A DNA stretch of 64,000 bases, from the NCBI RefSeq assembly GCF_023716865.1, contig NZ_CP092417.1:5620001-5684000 (forward strand), read 5' to 3'. Position 1 is the stretch's first letter, and each line of letters opens with the position of its first letter. Source of the stretch: Endozoicomonas sp. SCSIO W0465 (GTDB lineage Bacteria > Pseudomonadota > Gammaproteobacteria > Pseudomonadales > Endozoicomonadaceae). The position numbers and the translations under genes are program-made. The notes beneath the pieces are model-generated. The model saw only the letters and a program-made list of their open reading frames with translations. It was not told the origin of the DNA and did no database searches. Below are positions 63,809 to 64,000 of this stretch, piece by piece.

Positions 63809-63859
63809 AACCTGTCAGCGTTTATTAATCCTATCCTATTAGCCTGGAGCTAGATAAGA

Positions 63860-64000
63860 ATGCATAACCCCCCTTCATCCCGATCCACCATAACCGTGAT
63901 GATACTAATCATGTTCACTTTACTGACCGGTTGTGAACAGGAACAAACCGGACACACAAAAGTCATCCGCCCCGTCAAACTGTTTGAGATAAAAGATCCT
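63860..64000 (+). CDS. RND efflux periplasmic adaptor lipoprotein, N-terminal part
   Basis: The frame runs from ATG 63860 to the window edge, 47 codons. It has a lipoprotein signal: hydrophobic TVMIL IMFTLLTGC, with the Cys of lipobox LTGC at about residue 24. Then follows QEQTGHTKVIRPVKLFEI, the usual beginning of a membrane fusion protein after its lipid anchor (VRPVK). GGAG lies about ten bases upstream. It is probably the adaptor of a three-part efflux pump controlled by the TetR. The remainder is outside the window. Confidence 0.72.
   Translation, partial: MHNPPSSRSTITVMILIMFTLLTGCEQEQTGHTKVIRPVKLFEIKDP

Overview
The window reads as chromosome of a gammaproteobacterium. It carries a type IV pilus pilMNOPQ operon, aroK-aroB, hslVU, ubiE-ubiJ-ubiB, hisI-hisE-tatABC, msbA and hldE. 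The IS load, ankyrin protein, large Ser/Thr-rich protein and other effector-like orphans suggest a host-associated marine lineage such as Endozoicomonadaceae. That family-level placement is inference from gene content; no rRNA gene is present to settle it.

Layout. 1-6.1 kb (minus): aroB (cut by the window edge), aroK and pilMNOPQ, with a terminator separating pilQ from aroK. 6.4-12 kb: ponA/mrcA, a LysR regulator, then a nucleobase-salvage unit (NCS1 permease, an overlooked 55-residue membrane protein, a zinc deaminase). 12.2-13.8 kb: an IS4-type element that landed in the last codons of the malic enzyme gene. 13.8-19.6 kb: maeB, rpmE, priA, a DUF2059 protein and rsmE. 19.7-22.9 kb: a second IS, a small gene split by a 256-bp MITE-like element, and an ankyrin protein. 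23.1-34.9 kb: tatABC, hisIE, a Cys-rich PPxY protein, ubiBJE, a DUF971 protein, hslVU, a SPOR protein and argS. 35-41.4 kb: orphans, dtd, pip, typA and a 162-bp long-palindrome element. 41.4-47.4 kb: a giant Ser/Thr-rich gene whose 5' part is frameshifted, ending near a third IS. 47.9-57 kb: msbA, an orphan, hldE, a PLC-like lipoprotein and a three-gene oxidoreductase/hydrolase cluster. 57.1-61.5 kb: a two-gene unit coding an OTU-like motif protein and an IucA/IucC (NIS synthetase)-like protein. 61.7-64 kb: a truncated TauE/SafE remnant butted against a CNNM-type protein, then a TetR regulator with a palindromic operator and the start of an RND efflux adaptor.

How the genes work together. The conserved blocks serve the envelope (pilus secretin complex, PBP1A, MsbA, HldE heptose, Tat export), ubiquinone synthesis, histidine synthesis and proteostasis. 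Accessory material sits between these blocks. Three ISs and one MITE-like element can be delimited by their ends, and three of these four by target duplications. The strongest candidates for undescribed biology are the glycine-zipper/Gly-Ala/Ser-Thr giant protein and the OTU-like plus NIS-like gene pair.
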